Source: Phellopilus nigrolimitatus (taxonomy: Eukaryota; Basidiomycota; Agaricomycetes; Hymenochaetales; Hymenochaetaceae). Taken from it: 64,000 nucleotides of DNA. The DNA lies in assembly GCA_021029095.1 (NCBI GenBank), contig JAJOHG010000001.1, positions 372,001 through 436,000 of the forward strand, in the 5' to 3' direction. Shown in pieces: positions 36,583 through 49,484 of this stretch (position 1 is the stretch's first letter; the number at the start of each line of letters is the position of its first letter). The notes beneath the pieces were generated by a model, which saw nothing but the letters and a program-made list of their open reading frames with translations, made no database searches and had not been told where the DNA came from. Made by a program: the position numbers and the translations under genes.

Positions 36583-36909
36583 GGCGGTCTAAGGTGACCA
36601 GAAACTGAGCAGCTGGTTGGTGCGCCGAAAGCGGTAGGTACGCGACGCGCGCACCGACTGCGGTTTTCTCAACCTCCACGTACAGATGCTCACATTCGCG
36701 CTCGTTGTAAGGAAAGTGTTGACTATCTATTCTAATTTACAATTGCCCATACAGGACATTATGATGCTAGGAGCCGAGTGTGTAGGTTGAAATAAAATCT
36801 TCGAGATGTGTACGCGACGTGAAGTGGATTCGACGGAAATCAAGAAAATAGGAAATGTATGGCGGGCCTGCTGCCTGCAGAGCTCACTTGGCCAGGAATG
36901 GATCAAGGT
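36583..36909. other. Intergenic, PTM1-like promoter side
   Basis: Between the 3' end of the small minus-strand gene and the PTM1-like start. No further gene seen. Confidence 0.45.
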
Positions 36910-37503
36910 CTAGATAGACCACAGAAGGTGCCAGATCTGCCGGGCTTTTGTTGGAATACCTGCAAGGGCATACTAGGCGCACAAGTGTTTATCAGCAGAT
37001 GGAAATGCAGAAGGAAAGGTAAACTGTGACGGCAATGCGCACCCTGATTTTCGCTGCCAATTTCCTCGCAAAGCACTCGCGCGGCGGTTCGTAAATCCAC
37101 GCATTTTGAACATGTTCCAAATCGTCGTAGTCCAAATGCCCGAGCGGTTCGAAAGGGTGAAAATAAATAACTTCGCTTGTCTCGTCAATCTACCGGGGCG
37201 AATGTGAAATTAGTGCAAAACCGAGAAGAAGGCACACCAACAGTTTGTAGACGAGCCGAGTCGAAAGAATGATCATCCGACAGGCCGTCGAAAGTGGTCT
37301 GTGGAATTCTTCAGTGGCTATGTCTAATTTAGGATCGGTCTACGCACCATTGACCAGGTTCCCAGCGGACGTCCGCGACCTGCCTTTGCAAGGCGATAAG
37401 ATTTTTGAGGAAAGTGTACGATATCTTGATGAGCATAACGCGGCTGAGACACGCAAGAAATGCAATGGTGGATAGGTTTTGGGCGAGTAACGGATGTAGA
37501 CAT
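36910..37503 (-). CDS. Small conserved-looking protein of unknown function
   Basis: Not recognised. Exons on the minus strand: 37503-37348 (52 codons, 'MSTSVTRPKPIHHCISCVSQ'), 37298-37242 (19 codons, 'TTFDGLSDDHSFDSARLQT') and 37189-37043 (49 codons, 'IDETSEVIYFHPFEPLGHLD', 'ENV'-free acidic core then 'IYEPPRECFARKLAAKI'). All three join in phase 0 with good GT-AG signals. A last exon is needed: using the first AG after a CTGAT branch site gives a further 20 residues and a stop at 36910-36912; a later AG at 36962 gives other endings, so the C-terminus is unresolved. Features: one CxxC, aromatic/acidic central block, no membrane segment. Each exon is too short to stand out on its own. Confidence 0.62.
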
Positions 37504-37699
37504 TGTTGAGTGTGATAGATCTAGCGCATAGAAATGAAATTGCAGGGAATTTTAGAACAAAACCAAAAGAACGGGAAACCCAATGAAATACGAAAGAGTG
37601 TGAGGAAGGAAAGGGAGAGTGAGCAGAATAGCCGAAGAACGAAGTATTATATGAACGCCATTGAATTGATTGCACAAGCGAGAGGGCGTCGCTCTTTTC

Positions 37700-38300
37700 A
37701 GTAACACCGCGCACCAGGCGCGGATCCACCCCCCAGGAATAATTGGCTTCCATTTGCTTCCGGTAAGTCCAGAGCCAGCCAGACTTCACAAGCTCCCCGA
37801 GAACCTCCGGACTTCGACTGAGTATGCAGCATTGGCTAGCATGGGAAAGAGATGTGCAAGAGCCAGTGAGGTGGACGCACGCGGGAGTACACCGAGTGAG
37901 TCTGTCTTTTCACGAATGTCTTCCACTTCATTGCGTAGTTCCTTTGGCTAAATGAGTCCATTCGAATGCCAATTTCCTCCGCCTCGAAAACGTTCCTCGA
38001 ATCCTCATCTAGTTGCTATGACGAGGCAGCTGCAAACACCGCGGCCGCTGGTCTGCTGACCTTGACGATCCTTTCGACCAGCTTTGCAATCCAATCGAGC
38101 CTGCTTGTACTCTCGAGGAGGAAGATGCTTTCTGTTTCTTTTATATCGCGTGCATTTTGCCTTGAGTCGACAACAATTTCTCTCTGCTGCAACTGTCCTT
38201 CGGGCGCATTACTTCCGGCGGGCTTGAGAGCTTTGGCTTCTTTATAAAAGACGTCGACGATTGCATGGCTCGAGCTTCAAAGATTTTTGACCTTAAAACG
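37700..38300 (-). pseudogene. Decayed minus-strand gene, family unknown
   Basis: One minus-strand frame reads as plausible protein from about 38285 to 37835 ('DVFYKEAKALKPAGSN', 'LESTSRLDWIAKLVERIVKV', 'LDEDSRNVFEAEEIGIRMDS', 'RNYAMKWKTFVKRQTHS') but contains a TAG near 38037 and has no clear start. A second stretch near 37789-37690 ('GELVKSGWLWTYRKQMEANY') may be its continuation in another frame. The amphipathic helices recall N-terminal regions of fungal signalling proteins, but I cannot name it. Confidence 0.4.
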
Positions 38301-40260
38301 TTATTCGAAGACGTTCATCCGGTTTGTCGGCAACGATTTTGAGACCCCGAGAGCTGCCTTCCTCTGCCCAGCCGTCCCTCAATCGCCATCCAGCAAGCTC
38401 GAGCGTTTACCGTGAGTCCTAGGTAAATGGCCTGAGATGACCTAATATAGAAGGTGAGTCATCGCTGTGTATTTATAGAGAGCCACACGCTGTGCATGCC
38501 CTTGTGCATCTCTCCAGAAACCATGATGGCGAACTTTTGTTCGTCCCAGACAAACGTAGTTGTTTGTGAACCCAGAAGATGAAGTCCAAGAAAGCTTGAT
38601 TCAAGAATCAACAGCAAGAGCAAGACAGTCCGCACCAAAATCCCAAATTTTCAAGACGACGGTCCTTCTCAAGCACAAGATCGGACATGTAAAGGCAGCA
38701 AGAGCCATAAGGAACAGGAAGAGCTCAAGAATAGCATCTCTGCAAGATAAAAAGAAGCATTGTGAAGATGGACATCCTGCCCAGCGATGCAATAAGATAA
38801 TCTGACATTACTTGCCTGACAACATTGCCCGCTATCTTCAAAATCGAGTGCGACGAAGACCAGGTGCTTGAATCAAAGCCTCCAAAGTCAAGATAAGTCA
38901 TATCGCCAGCCACTTACTGCAAGAACAGCGAATCTTGAAGTAGGGACCGACGAAGTCGTCAAGCGAGAAGACCGCAAGCGTCCATGAAATTCCAGACATC
39001 CGCCACAAACTTACTTCGTCGATGAATTGAATCTTCAGTCACTCAAAAGGTTGAATGTAAGGCTCCGACGGGCCACCACAGTGCCGTCAAAACGTCGAGG
39101 AAATTTTCGGTAAGTAAGGACGTACTGTCTCAGATGACCCCAATTAATCCCAATCCATCGCGGATTTAAATGCTAATCCCCCCAGCAAAAAAAATATCCC
39201 CCTTCCTCGATCCTCGTCATTTAGTGAGCGTTGCAGTGGTGGATGGATGAGGACAAGATTTGAAGCAGCGTCGCAAGAACGATCGAGTCAGCCTCCTCGA
39301 TTCGGAATGTGCCAGCCAGGCGACCACTTGCGCGCCACCGCTTCAGCCACCCCGACTCAGGCTCTCTACTCGACGGTATCACCCAGCTATCGCTGCGTTC
39401 ACCGTCCTTTTTTTTTGCTTAGCTCTGCATTTTCAACAATATATTTTACGCAATTTAAAATTTTAAGGAACAATTTGACTGTGCGTCAAGTGTTTTGGAG
39501 CATGCGACGGGAGTAAGCGGAAACGTATTGACATAGGAAGCAATCTCGACTCAAGCGTATATGGCGACGACTGGTAGTCAAGACCGTCCGACTCTTCTGC
39601 GGAGGATCCATGCACTATGCCCCCCAAATCTCTCGAATTCAGGCTCGCTGTGAGGTTAGGATGGGTGCCGAGGAAGGATGACTCGAATGGTACACGGCTG
39701 CCGTACACGACTGCCGTACACGAACGCCTGAGGTCATCTAATCGTTTTTATATGTGAGTCGTGTCCGGTCTTTCTGCCTGGTTGCCCTTATATTATCCAT
39801 AGAGCGCGGGACTGCGTTTCTCTCCTCCAAACTTCATCAAAGCTATCCTACCTGAAGTAGGTAAGTTCAAAGACAGCTTTCATGTGAAGTTCCAGCCGCC
39901 GTGTCAACATTGCTCCATTATCACCACAATTTTGATCGTTGCATACGCCCGTTTGCAGTTTATTTTCACCTTCTGAGGCCTCCCCCTCTCTTTTCCGTGA
40001 AGGCGCAAAAGACATGCAGCCTTCATGGTCACTCATACCTTTCTGGTTTAAAACTGAACATCTGAAAACCGATGCGATGTTCATCCAGAATGATCGTGCA
40101 CAAGCATTACTCCTTAGCATAACTGCCCCGGAAGGTATCAGCTCAACATCGACACGTTACTATTGTCTTTTCTTTTTTCTAGTCGCAGACCCGTTTAGGG
40201 CTCAATTGGTGACTCTCCCTCTTCCAAAGCTTTCGATTCGTCATTCATCCCTGTGTGATT
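38301..40260. other. Two-kilobase region with no gene recognised
   Basis: ORFs of up to 119 codons occur on both strands without motifs, consistent splice series or protein-like composition. Contains a short A-run (39187-39196) and T-run (39409-39417). I see nothing I can support. Confidence 0.4.
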
Positions 40261-41476
40261 TTACAGATACTCGGGAAGGATTTCGTCCACAGACTTAAGA
40301 GGCTCTCCATTAAACCGCTTCAGCAGCTCCGCAAAAGACGCATGATCTGAAAGGGGCGAAGGGTTGACGACATTGTCAATTTTGAGTTGCTCGACCTGAC
40401 ATGAATCTATGAAGCCGGACCAATCGACCCATAATCTAAAAACAGCTCTTACCTGTGCACGCGTGAGCGTAAATATATTCTGTGGCAACTGCTCCAGCAC
40501 CAAGCCCTGCATTTTTCCGACAGAGTATGGTAAGGAGATGATCGGTCGTGCGCGATGGGTATGCTTCAAGACAGCTTTCATCATTTCCTTGTACGTAAAA
40601 ACTGTAATTACAGAACATCTCAAGATTGATTGATACCGTTGTTAGCTCGAATTGAACGCACCATCTGGGCCGCCTGCTTCGATAATTTTCCCGTTCGTTG
40701 CTTTCATAGCCGCTTGATCGGTTTTCCGAGATGCTATTTCGACGGCGCGCGCGACGTCTCCAACATATACAGGCTGGAATCGAGTAATTCCTCCACCAAA
40801 CACGGGCAAAAACGGAAGATACCGCGAGAGTGTGGCGAAACGCTATGAATTAAAAATATCGAAGAGCAGAATCAGTGCGGCTACAGCGGGAGATCGTATT
40901 AAGGACCAAGCTCACAGAGAAGAAGCTGTCACCGGGACCAAAGACTAGACTTGGTCGTATAATAGTTGCATCTTTGCATTCTTGACGAACAGCCTGCTCT
41001 CCTAAGGCTTTTGTTCGCGCATAAGGGATTTTGCTCCCTTCATCAGCTCCAATGGCGCTTATATGCACGACCTTCGCTCCCTCCTTCTTAGCTGCATTAG
41101 CGACGTTTTCGGCACCGTGCCACTGGATATCCTCAAACATCTTAGGTGACCCATGCATTAAACCGACGAGGGAGACCACCACGTCTGCACCTTCAAAGGC
41201 CTGGGCGAGAGTTTCAGGTTTCGTGACATCAGCCGTCACCGGCGGAAGGAGACTTTTCTCAGATAGCTCGTTCCTTAGTTCTTTGTAGAGTCTGGCTGGA
41301 TTGCGAGAAGTGAGCTGAATCGCGCGTGGCACGTCGTATGTTGCATTTGTGGTAAGAGCCTTTGCAATGTACGAGCCTGAAGAAAAATGATCAGTATTTC
41401 TCTGAAGTTGTGTAAGAGAGCTCTTACCCAGAAAACCTGAGCCACATACAACTACCTTCTGTGCTTGTGGAGGCAT
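40261..41476 (-). CDS. Atypical short-chain dehydrogenase, NDUFA9/Coq11-like
   Basis: NAD(P)-binding Rossmann protein related to the complex I 39/40-kDa accessory subunit (NDUFA9) and to Coq11 of the coenzyme Q complex; probably mitochondrial. Five exons: the first, from the ATG complement of 41474-41476, ends inside 'VVVCGSGFLG', continued by 'SYIAKALTTNATYDV' (GxxGxxG-type nucleotide site). Then 'DVTKPETLAQAFEGADVVVS', 'VHISAIGADEGSKIPYARTK' (YxxxK), 'ATIIRPSLVFGPGDSFF', 'RFATLSRYLPFLPVFGGG', 'FQPVYVGDVARAV', 'FTYKEMMKAVL' and C-terminus 'SVDEILPEYL'. NDUFA9 versus Coq11 cannot be settled by eye. A long presequence is not obvious. Confidence 0.85.
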
Positions 41477-41904
41477 TGTTGCACAACGTCGTTACTAACA
41501 AGTTAACAACGACCGTTTACCGGTGCCATGCATGATGCATGATGACGCGCAGGAACCGAAAGCGGTCTTTTCCATTTCCGGCTTGGCGCTATTTTGTGGC
41601 TTGCTTCTTAAATTGTACTCTTTAAAAGCAATTGCTCTCTGAAAAAGAGAAATGTGTCCTGCAGTATAGCTGTGTCGCTGCTCGCCATACCAATAATTGG
41701 CCCGTCTATGATGCTCCGTGCGCGCGCTCTTTCCCACCATTCCGCCTATTTGGATTCGAGCGTCTAAATTCTAAACCTTAATCACGCATCAGGGTCCAGG
41801 TCGAAGATGTCATGATCTACAGCATCACAGTTCCTCAAGTTTACACAAATGCCTAATATGTACTACAGTTTCTGCTTTCCGTTCTTTGAATTATTTCCTT
41901 CCTT
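41477..41904. other. Intergenic between two minus-strand genes
   Basis: Promoter of the NDUFA9/Coq11-like gene and 3' flank of the flavin oxidoreductase. No gene seen. Confidence 0.5.
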
Positions 41905-43683
<1,779 letters not shown>

Positions 43684-44146
43684 TCCTAAGCAGACGCGAC
43701 TCGGACGAGCCTCTCTTTATTCTTATCAATAATGCACGTGGACGAGACTCGTCGAAACCCAGGCCTGGCCTCCGGCTACAAGCAATACTGCACAGTGATG
43801 TTGAACACGCTGGTGATGAGACTGCTACTGACTCTTTCTCTCACAGAAGGCTCGATGAGGGGCCTCAGTTCATGAAAAGACTGCCGCCATTCAACGTCTT
43901 CGAGACTGTGAGTGTTTGCCATTGTCAGCGGTTTACTTACTCATCCATTTCGATAACTAGCAGATTATTGAAGAAGAGTCAGAACGTGTACTACATGCTA
44001 TTATTCTTCTAACCTCACGACTACAACCTGGACGACGCCAGTGCCCTTGACCTGCATCAGCAAACTGTTATTTTACTTAAAATGCCTTATTTGGCCTGTA
44101 CAAGGCACTGCAAAGTGGCTAAACCGCATAAGTGCACAAGGTGCTA
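43684..44146. other. Intergenic before nested MITEs
   Basis: Promoter side of the flavin oxidoreductase, then sequence leading to the left end of the outer MITE. No gene seen. Confidence 0.45.
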
Positions 44147-45441
44147 CAGTTGAAATTGTAATAATGCATAACCTCATAATGCATAAATCTGATAATGCAT
44201 AGGGTTAGGCCGTCTCCCGAGTTGGGAGGCGGGTAAATCGGCTGCATAACGCATATTGCATAATGCATAGACTTTTTAGGAAATCTCTGCATAATTTAGG
44301 GTAAGAGGTCGTATTTTTGGTACTTACTTGAGGCTTGATTGTCGTGTCAAATGTCAAAATTGTGATCCTCGTCTATGTATTCTCTCTACAGGATGGAATG
44401 GACCTTTGTGCGCAACTCGAATGCCTTTTCCTATCACACGCAGAAGTGAAGGGTAGTTTGGAACTGTCAAAAATGGCGAGAAAATTCCGCGGCTATCTCT
44501 TCTCCATTCATTTTGGAGCTTGGAAAGTCAAAATCATAGCTTTGAGTTGACTGTGTCATTTCCGAACCAAATATCCTGCATTCGGTGCGGTTCAAGGTCT
44601 AATTGTAAAATAAATTTAAATAAATTTAAATAATAAAATAATATTAAATTAAATAAGAATTAATATTGATTATTCTCGTACTGCATAAATCCCATAATAG
44701 GGGAGCTCAAAGTTGAGCATGAGAATCTCATTCTCATGACGCCTGCCTAGTTAGGTCGATCTCATGATGTGATCGCAGGTCACAGATCCCTGATCTGAGC
44801 AAACAAAGCCAAGCAATGTTACTCGTTGCGTTACTATGCATGATAGGCTGACGTGTTCGGCTCCTGCTTACCAAAAAGGAAACATGTTCTTGATTGTGTC
44901 TATTTTTTACTCTTTTTTCAAGACAGCTTGGGACTGGGGCAAGTTATATTGTATCCTGTTAACAGAACTTTTTTTTAGAGAATTAAGTCAAGTTCCGGGT
45001 GGGATGTGGATGTTTTGAATGATTATCTACGGTGCTGAGACTCTATTTCCTTTTTCGGTTGTCCATGTTGATCAACATCGTTTTCTACACCCACCTGTAT
45101 GTACTGTTCTGCTGCCACTTGTTTTTTCTCATCTATTTGACTTCTATGGCACCTAATTCTGCAGATTCAAAAGCTGAGATCCCGGACAAACAATGGTCTG
45201 TGAACGACTACCACCACAGTTCTACATACACTACTGTACCTTTTAGGAAATTATGTGACTTAGTGTGACCAGGGTCTGGATGGACTCGGCTGTTAGGGAT
45301 CCGTGACCTGCGATCACATCATGAGATCGACCTAACTAGGCAGGCGTCATGAGAATGAGATTCTCATGCTCAACTTTGAGCTCCCCTAATGCATAGCCTT
45401 TGAGTGGGAACCGACGTTATGCGTTATGACAATTTCAACTG
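44147..45441. mobile_element. Outer MITE, TA-flanked (Tc1/mariner-like ends)
   Basis: Ends are inverted copies starting CAGTTGAAATTGT and continuing with 'ATAA.GCATAAC' (about 3 mismatches in 29). TA stands immediately outside each end (44145-44146 and 45442-45443), as expected of a TA target-site duplication. Subterminal sequence repeats ATAATGCATA several times. After removing the inner element the length is about 606 bases; no transposase is encoded. Ends beginning CAGT plus TA suggest mobilisation by a Tc1/mariner-type enzyme. Confidence 0.8.
44700..45386. mobile_element. Inner MITE with ~91-base terminal inverted repeats
   Basis: 687 bases. The left end from GGGGAGCTCAAAG at 44700 is repeated inverted at 45386 for about 91 bases with one mismatch. 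Each TIR itself contains a small palindrome (CATGAGAAT...ATTCTCATG). TA borders both ends (44698-44699 and 45387-45388). The site lies in an ATAATGCATA-type repeat of the outer MITE. Short ORFs inside are Phe/Leu-rich and not transposase. Confidence 0.88.
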
Positions 45442-45443
45442 TA

Positions 45444-46562
45444 ATCTGGGCTGAAAGTTGATCTGGTTCCGTTGGCGATGCAGGGTTCCTGATGGCGACG
45501 CACCGCCAAACTGATAGATGGTTGTCCGCAGTCGCCTGATTCAGAGCATCGCCATCGGGATTTTCACAGGGTCCCTTTTCAAATGGCAGTGGCGTGACTC
45601 GAGCGCCATGCGGTCTGATATGGCCGACCATGCGGTGCTCTGGTTCCCAACCCCGGAACCGCAGCGGACGCTGGGAACGAACCAGTGCTATGAAGGCAGT
45701 GTGAATTTAGTCCCGAAGGGGCTTGCACCCCAAAAGGGCTGGAACCGCATTTTCGTATTGCCGGGTACAGCCTTGAGACTGACAGCGTGGGTTCAGGGGT
45801 ACTCGGGTCTTTGGTAACACCGGTCCAGATTGTCGAAGGCTAGGCTCACAGCCCGTTCACAGCGTCCGCGATTGAACAGCCTCCCGGGGGCCATCTCAAG
45901 CACCGCATTTGCTTGCGGTCTCGCGCGGCGGAGATCGCTGGTGAGACTGCGCCATCATGAGGGGAAAATAGGGGCGTTGTCTGAAACATGATGCCTCGCG
46001 GTACGAGTCGTTTTGATGCTGTTTCTGCTGTGCGCATAGCAACCGTCGAACTAGGCGCTCCGCAGAAAGAAAATGGAACACAGCGTTTGCACAGCAAAAC
46101 ACACGACACATATTAAGACGGTATACGGGTGGCGTGTATAAGTGACCACTCGAGTCCCCCTGCTTTCCGCTCACAACCCGACATTCTTTCGTCCCCAACC
46201 ATCTTCTCGCACTCGCTTTCACACAACGCGCACGCCGACCTCGACTCCGTCCAAGTAAGTCCACGGAGCTCCTCTTGCTCGGATAGCTTCACGACCGCAC
46301 TCAGCTGACAAAGTTATCAGATCGTCTTAGGGCAGACACAATGCGTCTCTCGGCCTCGACAGCTACCCGTCGGATCCAGAGAAGACAGGTTGGTTCGGAG
46401 AGCAAGGCCGAGCCTCGAAGCCCAAGCTTCAAATAGCGTGGGAATGGCGTTGACATTGGTGCGTTGCCATCTCTCGGCTATCCCCATCCTATTACCTGTT
46501 CAGATCACAGACGTTGGGCTTTCCCTCCCCCCTTTCCTCTCCCTCGCTATCAGCAACGCTCC
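45444..46562. other. Intergenic before the membrane protein gene
   Basis: A TATA-like 'GTGTATAAGTG' near 46133 and a short upstream ATG ORF from 46341 ('MRLSASTATRRIQRRQ') precede the gene; a spliced leader is possible. No other gene seen. Confidence 0.45.
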
Positions 46563-47793
46563 ATGGCTTGGAACGGTAGTGACTACGCCAGGTGGCTCGT
46601 CATACTCGTGGCAGTCGTTGTTACCATTGCCGTCGACACTGCTGTCATCGTCCTGTCCGTTCTGACGCCATCCTCCTCTACTAGCATCATCTCTGACTCG
46701 CTCATTACCCTGGTTTCGCTTTTTCTCCAAGTTATCCGCATCTCCACAATCCAGCCATTTCGCAACCGCTCCTTTCCCTACATCAAGCAGGTTTTAGCCT
46801 GCGTTTTTGTCGTCGTTGTTTGCCTCAGCATTGCGTTCGAGACTCTCTTCGCACTTGGCCACAACCGCATCTTCTCCCATCTGACCCAGTTGACGTGTCT
46901 GTTCCACGCAACGCTCGTCGAGGTACGTCTGTGCTCCTGTTTCTCTACAAGTCCGGTCGACTAACACGCTCCGTACCGCATAGAACATCACCCGGCTATG
47001 GGACTTGGTCCACGCTGACAAGCGAGCGACCGCGTATCGTCGAGTCTTGTACGCTACAATCCTCTTCCAGTTCGTCTTCTCCGGTGCTAGCACCTTCCTT
47101 CTCTTCCATTTCAACCTGCCGGTGGTGTATGCTATGCCCGCCATCGTCCTATGGCTTCACTTCGGCGTCTTCTTCCATCGTGCGTTCATCGCTCCGACAT
47201 CGACCACTCGGGATGACGGAGACGAGGAGAACATGAAGAGAATCATGCGGCGCTTCCGGATCATGACGGGGGTCGTGTGCGCCAGCGCCGTCGCGTCCAC
47301 CATCGTCCTGTGCCTTGGCATTCTGTACCGCTGGGAGATTTTATTCGTCGTCGAGTTCATCTTCTTCGAAGGCGTCACCCTCTGGGCTATTGGCCAGGCA
47401 GTCCGGCCACAGCGGAGACCCAGCAGCGGTGCAAGTGCGGGTACACGTGCGGATGGATTGGGGGACGCCGTGGAACTTCACTACACGACTTCATCCCATC
47501 ACGGTAGCTCGTACGTCTCTTTACCCTGGCTTTCTCTTACCCTCGATAACGAGTTCGCAGGGAGCACAGCTCGAAAGACACGGCTTCTCTCGGGTCGGTT
47601 AGCGCTCAGTACGTCTCTCACTAGTCTCGAAGCCCTAGCATTCTAACGGTCCTATAGAACAGACAGCTTGGACGACAGAAAGGTGGTGGATGCGAAGATA
47701 CAACTCGGTACGTATCTCTCTCATGAAGCTTTACTAGGTTCTGAGAGGTTGCACATGGAGTCTGACGAGGGTATCGTAGACCAGGCGGTTTGA
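46563..47793 (+). CDS. Multi-pass membrane protein of unknown function
   Basis: Five exons join in frame (46563-46922, 46984-47510, 47561-47608, 47658-47707, 47738-47793). Six to seven hydrophobic helices: 'WLVILVAVVVTIAVDTAVIV', 'SLITLVSLFLQVIRI', 'VLACVFVVVVCLSIAFETLF', 'VLYATILFQFVFSGASTFLL', 'AIVLWLHFGVFFHRAFI', 'VCASAVASTIVLCLGIL', 'ILFVVEFIFFEGVTLWAIG'. A hydrophilic C-terminal tail of ~75 residues follows, ending 'ESDEGIVDQAV'. Shape resembles basidiomycete orphan seven-helix receptors, but no family motif is recognised. The ATG at 46563 sits in CCATGG, a strong context. Confidence 0.78.
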
Positions 47794-49079
47794 TAGGTGG
47801 CATATGATTTCGACTACCATCTGTCGAGTCTTCATTCCTTATTTTGCCCTCTCTTTTTTGCTCCCGTTGCCTACTAGTATCAAAGAATGTACCAGCAAAC
47901 AAATATCTTTCGCAGCGAAGAGAATAACTCTATAAGCTCCGTGAAAATTCGCCCTATTTCCCTGCGTGTCTTGGCCGCTATCAACCGGTGTCTCTACAAG
48001 GGCCCCCTTATCTCCTCTATATTGTTCGGGGCGGAGATCCGACGGTTTTCCGGTCTACCTCTTGCGCCCAGAGACCAAGCTGCCCGTGACCCTTCTCTTC
48101 TTTTCGCATGAATCGCAAGGAGAGAAAATGGGGTTGCTTGTAGCTCCGATCCGATGGGAACCATGCGGCTCTGGGGCAGAAGCCTCGCCTCAGAAGCCTC
48201 GGCTCATACCTCGTGGACCTGGTCGACCACATGGAGATAACGACGGTGACGTGTCCCTGCTGCGCATCCAAGATCCGGATTTCAATTTCTTCCACAACCC
48301 CGTTTCCACCACCCCGTTTCGCAGAAGAAGCCGTGATAAGCAGGGTCAGGGTTACGTGAGGAGCTGTAGAGTTCCGCTCGAATCCCGTGGCCAGCACGAG
48401 GTGGCAACGGTGCTATTCTCGGTCCATGGAGATGTGCGAAGCTACATCGCCTTCGGCAGTATTGATAAGGCGTGAAGGCGTGATCGAACGTGCGTGAGTA
48501 AATGAAAGCCTGGAGGCTGGAGCATGCTTCCACGAACGATGTAGGGGTGTCTGCTGACCGTCCAATTCATTCGGATCTCGTCCTGAACCTACCTTGAGCC
48601 GTCGACGCGTGTGTCAGAGATAAGGAAAGAAGCAAGAGTCGAAGGGTAGGTTCTTGCCATCTTGGCCGCGCCTTGTCCTTATAAAAGACCAGCCACCGTC
48701 GCTACTACCAATCCGTTGTCAATCGTCGTTGCCACTTGCCAACTTGTTCATCGCCTCTCAAAGTCCGTACAAACCATAAAGTTCGTACCCTTTCAACCTG
48801 AGTCCTTACCTCGTTCTAACCTTTCTCTCACCTTCCCCCCTTCTCGCGCTCTTCCTCTAGTGTCTAGCACCGAGACCTACACTGTCGCTCGCATTGCTAT
48901 GTCCCAGAAAGGTCCTCTCTATGACATTATTTATCGTTGGAAAATCGAACTTTCTTGGCGAAGGTTCTACACCTCTAGTTCGCACAGCCGAAAGTCGTAG
49001 GTTCAACTCTCAACTTTCAAGATCGACATCGGTTAGCGAAGTGTCAACAACCTATTTTGTACATCTTACTAAATTTGAT
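47794..49079 (+). other. Region without a supported gene; promoter-like segment near 48.7 kb
   Basis: 47794-48660 shows only motif-less ORFs. A clean TATA box (TTATAAAAG, about 48679) is followed by a pyrimidine-rich leader and an ATG at 48899 whose ORF stops after 33 codons. This looks like the 5' end of a gene whose body is missing; the TGTGGTTT array begins just downstream. Confidence 0.4.
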
Positions 49080-49200
49080 CAACCATGGTGTGGTTCGTCT
49101 ATGGTACACTGTGGTTTTTCTGTAACTCTGTGGTTTTGAGAAAACCCTGTCGTGGTTTCATGGCTTGCTGTGGTTTCTTCTGTGGCTTCACCCTCTTTAC
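49080..49200 (+). repeat. TGTGGTTT-type short repeat array, left arm
   Basis: Degenerate copies of TGTGGTTT / CTGTGGTTT between 49084 and 49190. The complementary unit AAACCACA is arrayed at 54370-54486, so the two arrays are inverted with respect to each other and bound the block of gene fragments. Confidence 0.75.
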
Positions 49201-49249
49201 CGGTTCCTTCACAAGATGTCTATGATGTGTCATCAAATTGGACTGTGTT

Positions 49250-49470
49250 TTAGGTCACAACAGGCTCGCTTCATACTCGGGCAAGAAGGGCACACACTTC
49301 ATGGGCTTCATGAACAGTGCAAAGAAGCCGGATATCAGCATGCCGTACAACCCCATGCACCTGACACGCCAGGTTCACGCGAGCACGGGCGAGGTTATCG
49401 GCCTGCCGCACGAGTGGCAGCAGCTGCTGCTGGACTCGGACCGAACAGGAGAACCACGCCAGACCCCGCC
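49250..49470 (+). pseudogene. PAK/Cla4-type kinase fragment with CRIB (PBD) motif
   Basis: After an acceptor (TTTTAG|GTCAC) the frame reads 'ASYSGKKGTHFMGFMNSAKK', 'YNPMHLT' and 'STGEVIGLPHEWQQLLLDS', the Cdc42/Rac-binding region of STE20/Cla4 kinases. The usual 'HVGF' is 'RQVH' here. No PH domain before it and no kinase domain after it; homology stops near 49440 and the dynein fragment follows at once. Confidence 0.8.
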
Positions 49471-49484
49471 GACCACGCCCCGAC

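Noticed and set aside
38560..38805. 81-codon basic ORF
   Set aside because: Lys/Ser-rich, no motif, no splice partner and no promoter signal; compatible with chance.
44160..44280. Regular GCATAATGCATA repeats as a CRISPR-like array
   Set aside because: Units are short and irregularly spaced without unique spacers, and lie within a MITE of a eukaryote.
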